NCBI GenBank assembly: GCA_030150405.1
Contig: JASLFU010000022.1
Location: 1-64,000, forward strand
Reading direction: 5' to 3'
From: Ignatzschineria sp.
GTDB taxonomy: Bacteria > Pseudomonadota > Gammaproteobacteria > Cardiobacteriales > Wohlfahrtiimonadaceae
DNA: 64,000 nucleotides
The translations under genes and the position numbers were made by a program. Shown here one piece after another: positions 1-7,593 of the stretch (the first letter of the stretch is position 1; the number at the start of each line of letters is the position of its first letter). The notes beneath the pieces are model-generated. The model made no database searches, was not told the DNA's origin, and saw nothing but the letters and a program-made list of their open reading frames with translations.

Positions 1-1
1 G

Positions 2-721
2 ACCCAATTTCGGAATCACGAAAAGATGGGGGATCTTCTTGAGCTCGCCCAGCGTTATAGCGATGAAGGGGCCGATGAGCTTGTGGTCTACGATATTGCT
101 GCTTCAACACGGGGAGAGGTGGTGGATAAATCGTGGGTCTCCAAAATCGCTTCTGTCATCAATATTCCTCTTGCGGTGGCGGGAGGGATTCGCTCTCTAA
201 ATGATGCTCGCGCGGTATTAGAGCATGGCGCAGATAAGATCTCCATCAACTCCCCCGCGCTTGAGAACCCTGACTTTATCAACCAATTGGTGGAGGAGTT
301 TGGTGCTGAGCGTATTGTGATCGGCATCGATTCCTATTTTGATGAAGAGAAGGGGGATTATTTCGTCTATACCTTAACGGGGGATGAGGCAACCAGCAAT
401 CAGACCCGTTGGCGCACTCTGGATTGGGTTAAAGAGGTTCAATCACGAGGCGCAGGGGAGATTGTGCTTAATATGATGAATCAGGATGGTGTCCGTAAAG
501 GGTATGACCTTGAGCAGTTAAAAAAGGTGAGAGAGATTCTTCCTAAAGGAGAGATCAATCTTGTTGCCTCTGGGGGCGCAGGAGAGATGGAACACTTTTT
601 AGCAGCTTATAAAGAAGCCGGTGTAGATGGAACTTTGGGGGCTTCTGCCTTTCATAAATCGCTTATTAAGATCGGGGACTTAAAAGCTTTCTTACGGAAA
701 AATGGCGTTAAGACCGCTTAG
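2..721 (+). CDS. hisF: Imidazole glycerol phosphate synthase, cyclase subunit HisF (5' end cut by window)
   Basis: HisF forms imidazole glycerol phosphate and AICAR from PRFAR and HisH-derived ammonia in histidine synthesis. The frame is open to the window edge: codons from base 2 read TQFRNHEKMGD, matching the usual VQFRNHE segment near residue 20 of HisF, so the ATG at 26 is not the start and about 20 residues, including the first catalytic Asp, lie outside. The barrel signatures are visible: DELVVYDI, AVAGGIRS, the second catalytic Asp region IGIDSYFD, NQDGVRKGYD and ASGGAGEMEHF. hisIE follows 60 bases later, so this is the end of a his operon. The reading is secure; only the true start is unseen. 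Confidence 0.96.
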   Translation, partial: TQFRNHEKMGDLLELAQRYSDEGADELVVYDIAASTRGEVVDKSWVSKIASVINIPLAVAGGIRSLNDARAVLEHGADKISINSPALENPDFINQLVEEFGAERIVIGIDSYFDEEKGDYFVYTLTGDEATSNQTRWRTLDWVKEVQSRGAGEIVLNMMNQDGVRKGYDLEQLKKVREILPKGEINLVASGGAGEMEHFLAAYKEAGVDGTLGASAFHKSLIKIGDLKAFLRKNGVKTA

Positions 722-781
722 TTTTTATCTTTTAAGTTTAAAAATATCGAGTAATCAGCAAATAAAAAAAGAGGAATGGAG

Positions 782-1393
782 ATGGATGGAATCATTCAAA
801 AAGTAGATTGGAAAAAGGTCGGCGGTATGCTCCCGGCTATTGTGCAGGATTATAAAACCGCAGAAGTCTTAATGCTTGGATTTATGACAGAAGAGGCGCT
901 TGAAAAGAGTATTGAGCTTGGGCGGGTAACCTTCTTCTCCCGTAGCCAAAATAAGTTCTGGACGAAGGGGGAGACCTCGGGAAATTATCTGAATATTCGG
1001 CAGATGGCCCTCGATTGTGATCAAGATACCCTCTTAATCCTTGCAGATCCTCTGGGAGATACTTGTCATCTTGCGCAAACGAGTTGTTTTGAAGAGGTTT
1101 CTAAAAATGCCTCTTGGCCCTTTTTCTCCCGCTTAGAAAAGTTAATCGAATCGCGCAAAGGAGGAGAAGCCACAAGCTCCTATACGGCAAGTCTCTATGC
1201 GGCGGGTACAAAACGTATCGCCCAAAAAGTAGGAGAAGAGGGGGTGGAAGTAGCGCTTGCGGCTACGGTAAATGATCGGGACGAGCTTATTTCGGAAATG
1301 GCGGATCTTCTCTATCATGCTACAGTACTTTTGCATGATCAGGAGCTCTCTTGGATCGATGTGTTGGAGAAGTTAAAAGCAAGAAATCGCTAA
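782..1393 (+). CDS. hisI: Bifunctional phosphoribosyl-AMP cyclohydrolase / phosphoribosyl-ATP pyrophosphatase HisIE
   Basis: Catalyses steps 2 and 3 of histidine synthesis in one chain of about 203 residues. The N-terminal HisI half carries the metal-binding DCDQD and the GDTCHLAQTSCF motif. The C-terminal HisE half, from about residue 110, is a MazG-like helical domain with KVGEEGVEVALA and ELISEMADLLYH. An ATG also exists at 776, but it directly abuts the ribosome binding site GAGGA (771-775), whereas the ATG at 782 has a 6-base spacing, so I chose 782. It lies just after hisF and ends the visible his operon; no clear intrinsic terminator follows before the convergent gene. Confidence 0.95.
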   Translation: MDGIIQKVDWKKVGGMLPAIVQDYKTAEVLMLGFMTEEALEKSIELGRVTFFSRSQNKFWTKGETSGNYLNIRQMALDCDQDTLLILADPLGDTCHLAQTSCFEEVSKNASWPFFSRLEKLIESRKGGEATSSYTASLYAAGTKRIAQKVGEEGVEVALAATVNDRDELISEMADLLYHATVLLHDQELSWIDVLEKLKARNR

Positions 1394-1456
1394 TAGCTCG
1401 GCCGAATCGCTTTTAGTAATTTTCCATAAAGTTTATAAATTTTAACGTTGGAAAAC

Positions 1457-1735
1457 TCATCTTTTAAAATATTTTTTATACCCTTGGCGGGTGATCTTGA
1501 GATTATTATAAAAGGCGGCGAAAGTAGCGCTTCTTAAATCTCCCTCTACAATCGCTCGATCAATAGCCGCATGAAGCTCCTTTAAGCTTATGGATTCAGG
1601 GCGTTTTTCGTTGAGCTTATCTAAAAAAGCTTGATCAGCATTAAAAAAGTGTTCGCTATAGTCGAGATTCTTTATTGCTAACTCTTGAAGCCAGAGGGCG
1701 AAGATCTCCTTAAGTAGGTTAGATTCTAATTTCAA
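1457..1735 (-). CDS. Small conserved-looking protein of unknown function (92 aa, TTG start)
   Basis: I do not recognise this protein. It is hydrophilic, predicted helical and without Cys or membrane segments; the visible content is leucine- and lysine-rich with a basic C-terminus (GYKKYFKR). An upstream in-frame ATG at 1750 is followed directly by GGAGGA, a strong ribosome binding site that only makes sense for a later start; the TTG at 1735 lies 7 bases after it and gives a protein beginning MKLESNLL. It is convergent with hisIE and divergent from the Spx/ArsC-like gene at 1867. Real coding is likely because of the strong site; function is unknown. Confidence 0.6.
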   Translation of the reverse strand: MKLESNLLKEIFALWLQELAIKNLDYSEHFFNADQAFLDKLNEKRPESISLKELHAAIDRAIVEGDLRSATFAAFYNNLKITRQGYKKYFKR

Positions 1736-1808
1736 GACTATTCCTCCCATTTTGGTGTGATTGTGAGCATCTCTCCAGTTATCTTAAATCGTGCCCTTGT
1801 GAATCTAG

Positions 1809-1814
1809 TATAAT
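1809..1814 (+). promoter_or_regulatory. Consensus -10 box for the Spx/ArsC-like gene
   Basis: A perfect TATAAT lies about 53 bases before the ATG at 1867. No convincing -35 box is at 16-18 bases, so activity is inferred from the -10 alone. Confidence 0.45.
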
Positions 1815-1866
1815 GCTCTAGTTTAAAATAATTTGTAAAAGGATCTTTAAGATTTTTAAGGAAAAG

Positions 1867-2217
1867 ATGATGATTATTTACGGCATAAAGAATTGCGATA
1901 CTATGAAAAAGGCCTTTAAATGGCTCGATAGCCACGATATTGAATACACGTTTCATGATTATCGAGCAGACGGGGTGACAGAAGAGCTCCTTAAAGAGCT
2001 GATCGAAAAAGCGGGGCTTAAAGCGATGATCAATAAACGGAGTACCACTTGGCGCACATTAAGTGATGAAGAGAAGGCGGGAATCGAAGACCCTGCTATT
2101 GCTTTACCGATTATGCTCGATGCTCCTACCTTAATTAAGCGTCCGCTTCTGATTAAGGATGATCTTGTATTGGTAGGTTTTTCTGAAAAGAGTTATTCAG
2201 AGGCGTTTAAAGCTTAA
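1867..2217 (+). CDS. Spx/ArsC-family (YffB-like) thioredoxin-fold protein
   Basis: A 116-residue ArsC/Spx superfamily protein. The N-terminal IYGIKNCDTMKKAFKWL holds the single catalytic-type Cys (about residue 10) without a second Cys in a CxxC, as in YffB. NKRSTTWRTL near residue 58 and IKRPLLIKDD near residue 95 are the family's conserved segments. YffB-like members are glutathione-dependent or uncharacterised reductases; true arsenate reductase activity is not supported by context, since no ars genes are nearby. Start could be 1867 or the adjacent ATG at 1870, which is better spaced from AAGGA at 1858-1862. A hairpin that could end the transcript follows. Confidence 0.85.
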   Translation: MMIIYGIKNCDTMKKAFKWLDSHDIEYTFHDYRADGVTEELLKELIEKAGLKAMINKRSTTWRTLSDEEKAGIEDPAIALPIMLDAPTLIKRPLLIKDDLVLVGFSEKSYSEAFKA

Positions 2218-2243
2218 AAAGACTAATGATCTTTCAACTTAAT

Positions 2244-2270
2244 AAAAAAGAAGGGCCCGAGGGCCCTTTA
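2244..2270 (-). terminator. Intrinsic terminator for the EamA gene (possibly bidirectional)
   Basis: AAGGGCCC (2251-2258) pairs with GGGCCCTT (2261-2268). On the minus strand the stem is followed by a T-rich stretch (complement of AAAAAAG), so it best serves the minus-strand transporter gene ending at 2351; the plus-strand side has only TTTAATA. Confidence 0.6.
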
Positions 2271-2350
2271 ATAGATGTTAAGGTTCGAGGGTTTTAACAT
2301 CATGCAAATCGGTTATTGAATTCTAAAACCGTTAAATACCATTAAATTCA

Positions 2351-3433
2351 TCAACTGGTATGGAGCTGCTCCCTTTCTAGGGGGAGGTCATAGCTCTCTT
2401 TAGCTCTTTTAGTCTCCATCTCGTGGGAAGTCTTCTTTTTAGACTCCTCCGCAATTTCAGGATGCCCTTCAAGATATTCTTCAAAAATCTCCTCCATTTC
2501 AGATTCGCTCTTTTTACGGGTTGCGAAGCGCTGGTGGAGGTTATTAGCCACAATCATAGCGCAGACTAAAATCACCCCAGTAAGCTCGATGGGCTGAATA
2601 ATATGCCCCTGAATCATCCGAATAATAATGGTGGTCACGGGGGCAAAATTAATAAAAAGAATGGCATTGATTGGGGAGAGAATCTGAACACCCTTATTCC
2701 AACCAATTAGCGCAAAGAGCCCAGGGAGGAAGATCATAAAGAGCATATGGTAACGCACGCCATAAATTTCACTTAAAGTCGGAACGGGAATTTTCCCCAT
2801 CATTGTGCCGATTAATACCACAAGGGCAGTAGTGAGCATTCCATAAATAATACTTAATGTGGAGTAACGCAGAACAGACCACTTAGGAAAGCGAGAGCCT
2901 CCGATGGTATAGAGCGCCCAACCGAGTGCAGCCATTAGGAGGAGAAAGAGAGGTAACATTCTACCGCCCCCAAAAAGAGTGCTGAAATCACCATTAGTTA
3001 CTACTAAAACAACCCCAATAAAGGCGATAATAATGGTCATCAAGGTAAAGTTACTGGGGCGAGATTGAAAATAAGCCCACATCACCACTACCGATAAGAT
3101 CGGTACTGCTGCCTCCATAATCGAGGCAATTAAGACGCCAGGATCCCCGAGCTGATCTTGCCCGATAAACATTAAAAGGTTATAGACGGTAAAGCCCATC
3201 GAGCCAAAAAACCAGATCGCCACTCTTCCACCCTCTGTGCTAAAGGCGGCTTTACCTTCCTTTATATAGAGTACAATAGCGAGAATCACCGCCACGGGAA
3301 GATAGCGCAGCAGAGTAAAGTAGAAAGGGCTAATCGTTTTAAAAATCTCTGCAGCTACGGGAAACATCGCACCCCAAGAGGCACTAGCCACAATGAGCAG
3401 AAACGCACCATATAAAATATTATTATTTTTCAT
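2351..3433 (-). CDS. DMT-superfamily (EamA) transporter with hydrophilic C-terminal tail
   Basis: Inner-membrane permease with about ten hydrophobic segments and the EamA duplicated architecture (ASASWGAMFPVA near the N-terminus, AALGWALYTIGGS at the second-half start, ILFINFAPVTTII near the end). Such proteins usually export small metabolites or amino acids; the substrate here is unknown. The frame is open to 3478, but GAGG five bases before the ATG at 3433 picks MKNNNILYG as the start, giving 360 residues. The last ~55 residues are highly charged with many Glu and Lys, which is longer than usual for the family. A LysR regulator is divergently transcribed 173 bases away, the classical regulator/target arrangement. 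Confidence 0.88.
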   Translation of the reverse strand: MKNNNILYGAFLLIVASASWGAMFPVAAEIFKTISPFYFTLLRYLPVAVILAIVLYIKEGKAAFSTEGGRVAIWFFGSMGFTVYNLLMFIGQDQLGDPGVLIASIMEAAVPILSVVVMWAYFQSRPSNFTLMTIIIAFIGVVLVVTNGDFSTLFGGGRMLPLFLLLMAALGWALYTIGGSRFPKWSVLRYSTLSIIYGMLTTALVVLIGTMMGKIPVPTLSEIYGVRYHMLFMIFLPGLFALIGWNKGVQILSPINAILFINFAPVTTIIIRMIQGHIIQPIELTGVILVCAMIVANNLHQRFATRKKSESEMEEIFEEYLEGHPEIAEESKKKTSHEMETKRAKESYDLPLEREQLHTS

Positions 3434-3544
3434 ATTTACCTCAACCTCAATCTTTAACGAGGACGGTTCTCCAACCATATCTATTGATGATTTACTTTAA
3501 GGGGATTTATCTATCGTGTAAAACGATTTATTTTGCTTCTCATC

Positions 3545-3564
3545 ATCATTTTTAATGATATGAT
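3545..3564 (+). promoter_or_regulatory. LysR-type operator palindrome overlapping an extended -10 promoter
   Basis: ATCATT-N3-AATGAT at 3545-3559 is a perfect inverted repeat and contains a T-N11-A core (3546/3558) typical of LysR-family sites. The extended -10 TGATATGAT (3556-3564) overlaps its right arm and fits the start of the LysR gene at 3607. Binding here would repress the regulator's own gene and could control the divergent transporter. Operator role is inferred. Confidence 0.5.
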
Positions 3565-3606
3565 GCTAAGCGAGATCACCATTAAGAGAATTTGAGGGAT
3601 ATAGTG

Positions 3607-4494
3607 ATGAATATACGCGATCTTCGTATTTTTAATAAAGTTGCTGAATTGGGCTCGATTAGTCATGCCGCGAAAGCGTTAAATTACGTGCAATCGAATG
3701 TGAGCTCCCGCATTCAAAAATTAGAAGAGGATCTGGAGACAACACTCTTTTTTAGAAGTAAAGCGGGAATGCAGCTTACACCAGAGGGGAAGAGTCTTAT
3801 TGAATATGCGCAGAAAATTATCCGTCTTTCTGAAGAGATGAAGGCGATCGCAAAACGAAAAGAGGGGGCAATGGGTAAGCTTGAGATCGCCTCGGTAGAG
3901 ACGGTGATTAAGTTGCCGCTTATTTTATCGAAGTTTAATAAAAATTATCAGAATGTAGATCTTCGTCTCTCAACCGGCGTAACAGCAGAGCTTCGGGATA
4001 AGGTGCTCGATTATAAGCTTGATGGCGCGTTTGTGACTAAAAGCCGCTTAACAAGCCATCCTGAACTGATTGAGATGGATGTCTTTGAAGAGCGATTAGT
4101 CTTAATTGCAGATCACCGAGAGGAAGATGTGCGCGCACTGCTTGATCGGCCCCTTTTAAGTTTTAGTGATGGGTGTGGCTATCGGGCAAAGTTTCGGGAG
4201 TGGCTCGAAGCCTTTAATCTTGAGCCCACTAAAAATATGGAGCTAGGAACTTTAGAAACCACCTTAGGAAGTGTAATTTCAGGTTTAGGGATCGCCTTTG
4301 TTCCTTATTCGGCGGTACAACATTATGAGAAAAATGGCTTAATCTATTGCCATGATCTGCCTGCGCAATTTAGTGAAATTACCACCACCTTTATCTACCG
4401 AGCTAAAGAGACCATATCCCCGGCACTTTCTGCTTTTGTAGAGACTATAGAGGCGGCAAGACATGATGCAATCTCCCCTTTTTATCGGCTTTAA
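3607..4494 (+). CDS. LysR-family transcriptional regulator
   Basis: A 295-residue LTTR. The N-terminal winged helix-turn-helix is intact (LRIFNKVAELGSISHAAKALNYVQSNVS, then LEEDLETTLFFRSKAGMQLTPEG), followed by a linker helix and a periplasmic-binding-like effector domain from about residue 90. A TTG at 3592 and a GTG at 3604 are also in frame, but GAGGG at 3594-3598 with 8-base spacing selects the ATG at 3607. It is divergent from the EamA transporter at 3433, with an operator-like palindrome between, so it probably controls that exporter and itself. The effector cannot be told from sequence. Confidence 0.92.
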   Translation: MNIRDLRIFNKVAELGSISHAAKALNYVQSNVSSRIQKLEEDLETTLFFRSKAGMQLTPEGKSLIEYAQKIIRLSEEMKAIAKRKEGAMGKLEIASVETVIKLPLILSKFNKNYQNVDLRLSTGVTAELRDKVLDYKLDGAFVTKSRLTSHPELIEMDVFEERLVLIADHREEDVRALLDRPLLSFSDGCGYRAKFREWLEAFNLEPTKNMELGTLETTLGSVISGLGIAFVPYSAVQHYEKNGLIYCHDLPAQFSEITTTFIYRAKETISPALSAFVETIEAARHDAISPFYRL

Positions 4495-4584
4495 TAGAAA
4501 AAGGTCGGGGGAGGATCTTTATAAAATAGTGCTGAAAGCTTGCCGTAAATAATAGATCTCTCTTCATAAGAGATTAGTTTCAAT

Positions 4585-4624
4585 AAAAAAGCCCTCAACA
4601 GAGAGAACTGATGAGGGCTTTTTT
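4585..4624. terminator. Bidirectional intrinsic terminator between convergent genes
   Basis: AAAAAAGCCCTCA (4585-4597) pairs perfectly with TGAGGGCTTTTTT (4612-4624) around a 14-base loop. T-runs follow the stem on both strands, serving the LysR gene and the convergent DASS transporter gene. Confidence 0.9.
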
Positions 4625-4652
4625 GCTACTCGATTTTTCTTACATAAGGCTA

Positions 4653-6065
4653 TTAGAGTAAGAAGAAATAGGCGTAGGCGGTTAAAATCAGCACGCAGCA
4701 GATATTAAGCACACCGCCAGCGAGCATCATATCCCGCTGTTTTAAGTGACCGGTACCAAATACAATCGCATTAGGTGGCGTTGCAATGGGAAGCATAAAG
4801 GCACAAGATGCCCCTAATCCGATCATTAAGACTAACACCTCTTCGGGCATATTCATCTCAAAGGCTACTGCTGCAAAAACAGGAACAAGCAGGGCAGCCG
4901 AGGCTGTATTACTGGTAAACTCAGTCAGGATGATGATAAAGATCACCACCACTAAAATCACCACAAAGGGGTGTGAGTTACCAAAAAGGCTTGCTACAGT
5001 ATCCCCTAAAATAGCAGACGCGCCAGAACCGCCTAACACTGCACTTAAGGTTAAGCCTCCACCAAAGAGGAAAAGTACTCCCCAATCGGTATTATCGGAG
5101 ACCTCTTTCCATGAGGCTAAACCGAAAAAGACAACCGCAATAGCACAAGTGATCGCCACAAAGGTATCGGGCGAGGTAATCCCAAAGGTGCTACTAATCC
5201 ATTTACCCGAGATCCAAGCAGCTGCCGTAATAAAGAAGACAGCAGCGGCTAAAATGCGAGCAGGAGTCCAAGGAATTTTCTCATCTGTAATTTCCACCTT
5301 ATAGTTTAAACGGGGGCGGAAGATCACAAAGAGCACAATAAACATCACCGGCATAAGGATCAGCATCATCGGGATACCCACTTTGAACCAGTCGTTAAAG
5401 CTATAGCCGAGAGCTGTTGCTGCAATAGCATTAGGAGGAGATCCTACTAATGTCCCTAAGCCTCCAACAGAAGCCGAGTAAGCGATCCCTAAAAGAATAA
5501 AGATAAAGGTGCCACGATCTTTGGAGAAATCGAGGTTACTCATAATACCGATGGCTAAGGGAAGCATCATCGCAGCAGTTGCTGTGTTACTAATCCACAT
5601 CGATAAAACCGCAGTCACCACAAAGAGTGAAACTACGGTGATCCCTAAGTGTCCCCGTGAGAGGCGAATCATAAAGAGTGCGATCTTTTTATCGAGTTTT
5701 TGTACATGAAGGGCTGTTGCAAGTGCAAAGCCTCCAAAGAAGAGGAAGATAATGGGGTCAGCAAAGCGAGCAAGAGCCGCTTTAGTATTCATATCTGCCG
5801 GGACACCCAAAAATACTGCGGAGATCGGCACTAAAAGTGCAGTAATCGTCACATGCAGTACCTCTGTTAACCAGAGAGCACCAATAAAAATTAGGATAAT
5901 TAACCCTTTATTTTCTTGCTCTGAGAAGGGTAAAAACTGATAGATCACAGTACAGAGCGCAATAATAATTGCGGTACCAATAATGCCTTTAAGTGCACTA
6001 CGTGGGCTTACATCGCCTTGGTTATCTGTCACCTGATCTTTCTGATCAAGAGCCATCTGCTCCAT
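4653..6065 (-). CDS. DASS (SLC13) family sodium-coupled di/tricarboxylate symporter
   Basis: A 470-residue inner-membrane symporter of the DASS family, which couples sodium to uptake of succinate, malate, fumarate or citrate. The two family signature loops are present: SNTATAAMMLP near residue 160 and TSNTASAALLVP near residue 385, the SNT motifs that line the substrate and sodium sites. Ten or more hydrophobic segments follow a short hydrophilic N-terminus. A G-rich ribosome binding site lies four bases before the ATG at 6065. It is a single-gene unit ending at the bidirectional terminator at 4585-4624. Sulfate transport by some relatives cannot be excluded; dicarboxylates are the likelier cargo. 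Confidence 0.9.
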   Translation of the reverse strand: MEQMALDQKDQVTDNQGDVSPRSALKGIIGTAIIIALCTVIYQFLPFSEQENKGLIILIFIGALWLTEVLHVTITALLVPISAVFLGVPADMNTKAALARFADPIIFLFFGGFALATALHVQKLDKKIALFMIRLSRGHLGITVVSLFVVTAVLSMWISNTATAAMMLPLAIGIMSNLDFSKDRGTFIFILLGIAYSASVGGLGTLVGSPPNAIAATALGYSFNDWFKVGIPMMLILMPVMFIVLFVIFRPRLNYKVEITDEKIPWTPARILAAAVFFITAAAWISGKWISSTFGITSPDTFVAITCAIAVVFFGLASWKEVSDNTDWGVLFLFGGGLTLSAVLGGSGASAILGDTVASLFGNSHPFVVILVVVIFIIILTEFTSNTASAALLVPVFAAVAFEMNMPEEVLVLMIGLGASCAFMLPIATPPNAIVFGTGHLKQRDMMLAGGVLNICCVLILTAYAYFFLL

Positions 6066-6582
6066 ATATCCCCCTTAGGAAAAGTTGATAAAAAATGGCG
6101 GTGATGGATCACGCCATCTATTGCTAAATGCAATCTCTGTTAAACCAAAAAACAATTTCATAAAGAGTAGAGTGTACTACTCTAAAAAAATTGTGCGAGC
6201 GATTATCTCAATAATCGATCATAAAATCCCTTTATTTGAGAACTTAATGATCAATTTTCCTTTTATTGCTCAGGTTAATTGATAATGCCCCCAAAAATGT
6301 TTGATTGTAAAGGTAAATATCTTCGCGCTATTTTCTCTTAAATCGTGGAAATAATTTTCATCTCTACCCTATAGTCTTATTTTTTCTTAAAAAGGCTCAA
6401 GATTTTCACGGTATACTACCTTTATAAGAGGCGATATTTTAAAGCTTAAACAGTAATAAAGAGGGAAAATAACATTTAATGACTCTTCTTTAGTGAGCCT
6501 TTAATAACGCCGATAGAAACCCCTTTTAAAAAAGTGGGGGATAATAGATTAAGCAGTGATCACTTTAAAATAGGAGAGAGAT
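6066..6582. other. 517-base intergenic region between divergent genes, two small inverted repeats
   Basis: AT-rich spacer between the DASS gene (minus) and the HdeD-like gene (plus). It holds AGAGTAG-N6-CTACTCT (6164-6183), an operator-like repeat about 100 bases upstream of the DASS start, and CGATTAT-CTCA-ATAATCG (6200-6217). A TATACT at 6412-6417 is a -10 candidate for the HdeD-like gene without a clear -35. A 65-codon frame at 6085 has no family resemblance and no good ribosome binding site, so I do not call it. Confidence 0.4.
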
Positions 6583-7137
6583 ATGCAACGCGCGATTCAA
6601 AATTGGTGGCTGATGGTGTTACTTGGGGGACTCTATCTCATTTTAAGCCCCATCTTTTTTATTAAGCCCTTTGAATCTTTCTTTGTGCTGGCCCAATTTA
6701 TGGTGATCTATTTCTTTATCACCGGGATATTTGAAATTCTTTTCGCCATTACTAACCGTGGGCTACCTAATTGGGGCTGGCATTTAGCAATGGGACTTGT
6801 GCAGACGCTTTTTGGACTCTACATCTTAATGCATAGTGGAGAGGGGATGCCGCAGCTATTTGTACTTTTTCTATTATCATTTTGGCTTATTTTTTATGGG
6901 ATATCCCTTGTCTCTTTTTCTCTAAATTTGCGTCGCCTAAACTCTAGAGATTGGGTATTGCCGATGATGTTTGGCGTTTTATCCGTTCTTTCAGGTATTT
7001 TGGTGATGTTCTATCCCGCAGGGGGAATCTTATTTGTAACCACATTAATTGGCTTTAACTCTGCATTTTTAGGAGCGCTTAGCCTCTATCTTGGCTTTAG
7101 ATTACGCCGTTATCGGAAAAGTTATGGGGAGATTTAG
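6583..7137 (+). CDS. HdeD-family (DUF308) multi-pass membrane protein
   Basis: A 184-residue protein with six predicted membrane segments arranged as three hairpins and short basic loops, matching the HdeD/DUF308 pattern (WWLMVLLGGLYLILSPIFF, then repeated FWLIFYGISLV and LPMMFGVLSVLSGILVMFYP). E. coli HdeD contributes to acid resistance at high cell density; the biochemical role is not known, and no hdeAB genes are nearby. A good ribosome binding site, AGGAGAGA, precedes the ATG. It stands alone between a long 5' region and the rib riboswitch leader; no obvious terminator was found after it. Confidence 0.8.
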   Translation: MQRAIQNWWLMVLLGGLYLILSPIFFIKPFESFFVLAQFMVIYFFITGIFEILFAITNRGLPNWGWHLAMGLVQTLFGLYILMHSGEGMPQLFVLFLLSFWLIFYGISLVSFSLNLRRLNSRDWVLPMMFGVLSVLSGILVMFYPAGGILFVTTLIGFNSAFLGALSLYLGFRLRRYRKSYGEI

Positions 7138-7229
7138 AGTAGCGCGCTTCCTCCCTCCATTTTAAATAGAGAAGAGTTATAAATTATTTATAGATTGAGA
7201 AATAATTATCCTCACATTTAAATCGAACA

Positions 7230-7238
7230 TGATATATT
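7230..7238 (+). promoter_or_regulatory. Extended -10 promoter of the riboflavin gene cluster
   Basis: TGATATATT fits the extended -10 form TGnTATAAT and predicts a start near 7245, eight bases before the first helix of the FMN aptamer at 7253. The same TGATA-type element recurs before dnaE, the PfkB gene, the HAD gene and the LysR gene in this window. Confidence 0.55.
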
Positions 7239-7252
7239 AAGAAAATCGAACA

Positions 7253-7406
7253 TATCTTTGGGGCAGGGTGAGCATGAGAAAGTCTCTTAATCGGAGAAAT
7301 AAGAGCTTTTAAAATGCAATTCCCGACCGGCGGTTATAGTCCGCGAGCGTAAGCTGATCTTGGTGAAATTCCAAAACCGACAGTAGAGTCTGGATGATAA
7401 AAGATA
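7253..7406 (+). promoter_or_regulatory. FMN riboswitch aptamer (RFN element)
   Basis: The conserved RFN blocks appear in order: ATCTTTGGGGCAGGGTGA (7254 on), TTCCCGACCGGCGGT (7320 on), AGTCCGCGAGCG, TGGTGAAATTCC and CCGACAGTAGAGTCTGGATG. The closing helix P1 pairs TATCTTT (7253-7259) with AAAGATA (7400-7406). An insert of about 45 bases after GGGTGA makes the P2 arm longer than in the standard aptamer. Binding of FMN would favour the downstream terminator and shut off ribD onward. Confidence 0.95.
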
Positions 7407-7541
7407 CGTTTATAACAGAAATTTTACCTTCGATAGCCGATAATATCAGGGTAAAAGAAGCGCAAAATCACCACTTCCTATAGCGTGCTACTCAGGATGA
7501 GCAATCGTCATCTTGCTTTAGGGATCGGTAGTTAAAGCTTA

Positions 7542-7560
7542 TCTATAAAGATGTTATAGA
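7542..7560 (+). other. Hairpin between aptamer and terminator
   Basis: TCTATAA and TTATAGA pair perfectly around a 5-base loop just before the terminator. A larger pairing, TTTTACC (about 7424) with GGTAAAA (about 7451), lies further upstream. These may be parts of the expression platform; no role is proven. Confidence 0.4.
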
Positions 7561-7564
7561 CGAG

Positions 7565-7593
7565 AAGCCCCAATTAATATTGGGGCTTTTTTT
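7565..7593 (+). terminator. Riboswitch terminator ending on the ribD start codon
   Basis: AAGCCCCAAT (7565-7574) pairs with ATTGGGGCTT (7579-7588), TAAT loop, then seven T residues ending at 7593. The ribD ATG is 7594-7596. The only G-rich segment able to act as ribosome binding site, GGGG at 7582-7585, is inside the 3' arm, so the same hairpin could stop transcription and hide the translation start. Confidence 0.92.

Noticed and set aside
1738..1956. 72-codon minus-strand frame opposite the Spx/ArsC-like gene
   Set aside because: It is antisense to a gene with clear family motifs, has no family resemblance and covers the likely promoter of that gene.
1867..2217. Naming the Spx/ArsC-like gene as arsenate reductase arsC
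   Set aside because: The motif set fits YffB/Spx-type proteins better and no arsenic-resistance genes are nearby.
4786..5304. 172-codon plus-strand frame inside the DASS gene
   Set aside because: Antisense to an intact symporter; its Lys/Thr/Ala-rich, low-complexity reading is a codon-usage shadow.
7195..7223. TTGAGA-17-TTAAAT as the rib promoter
   Set aside because: Spacing is right but the -10 is poor; the extended -10 TGATATATT at 7230 places the start just ahead of the aptamer and is preferred.
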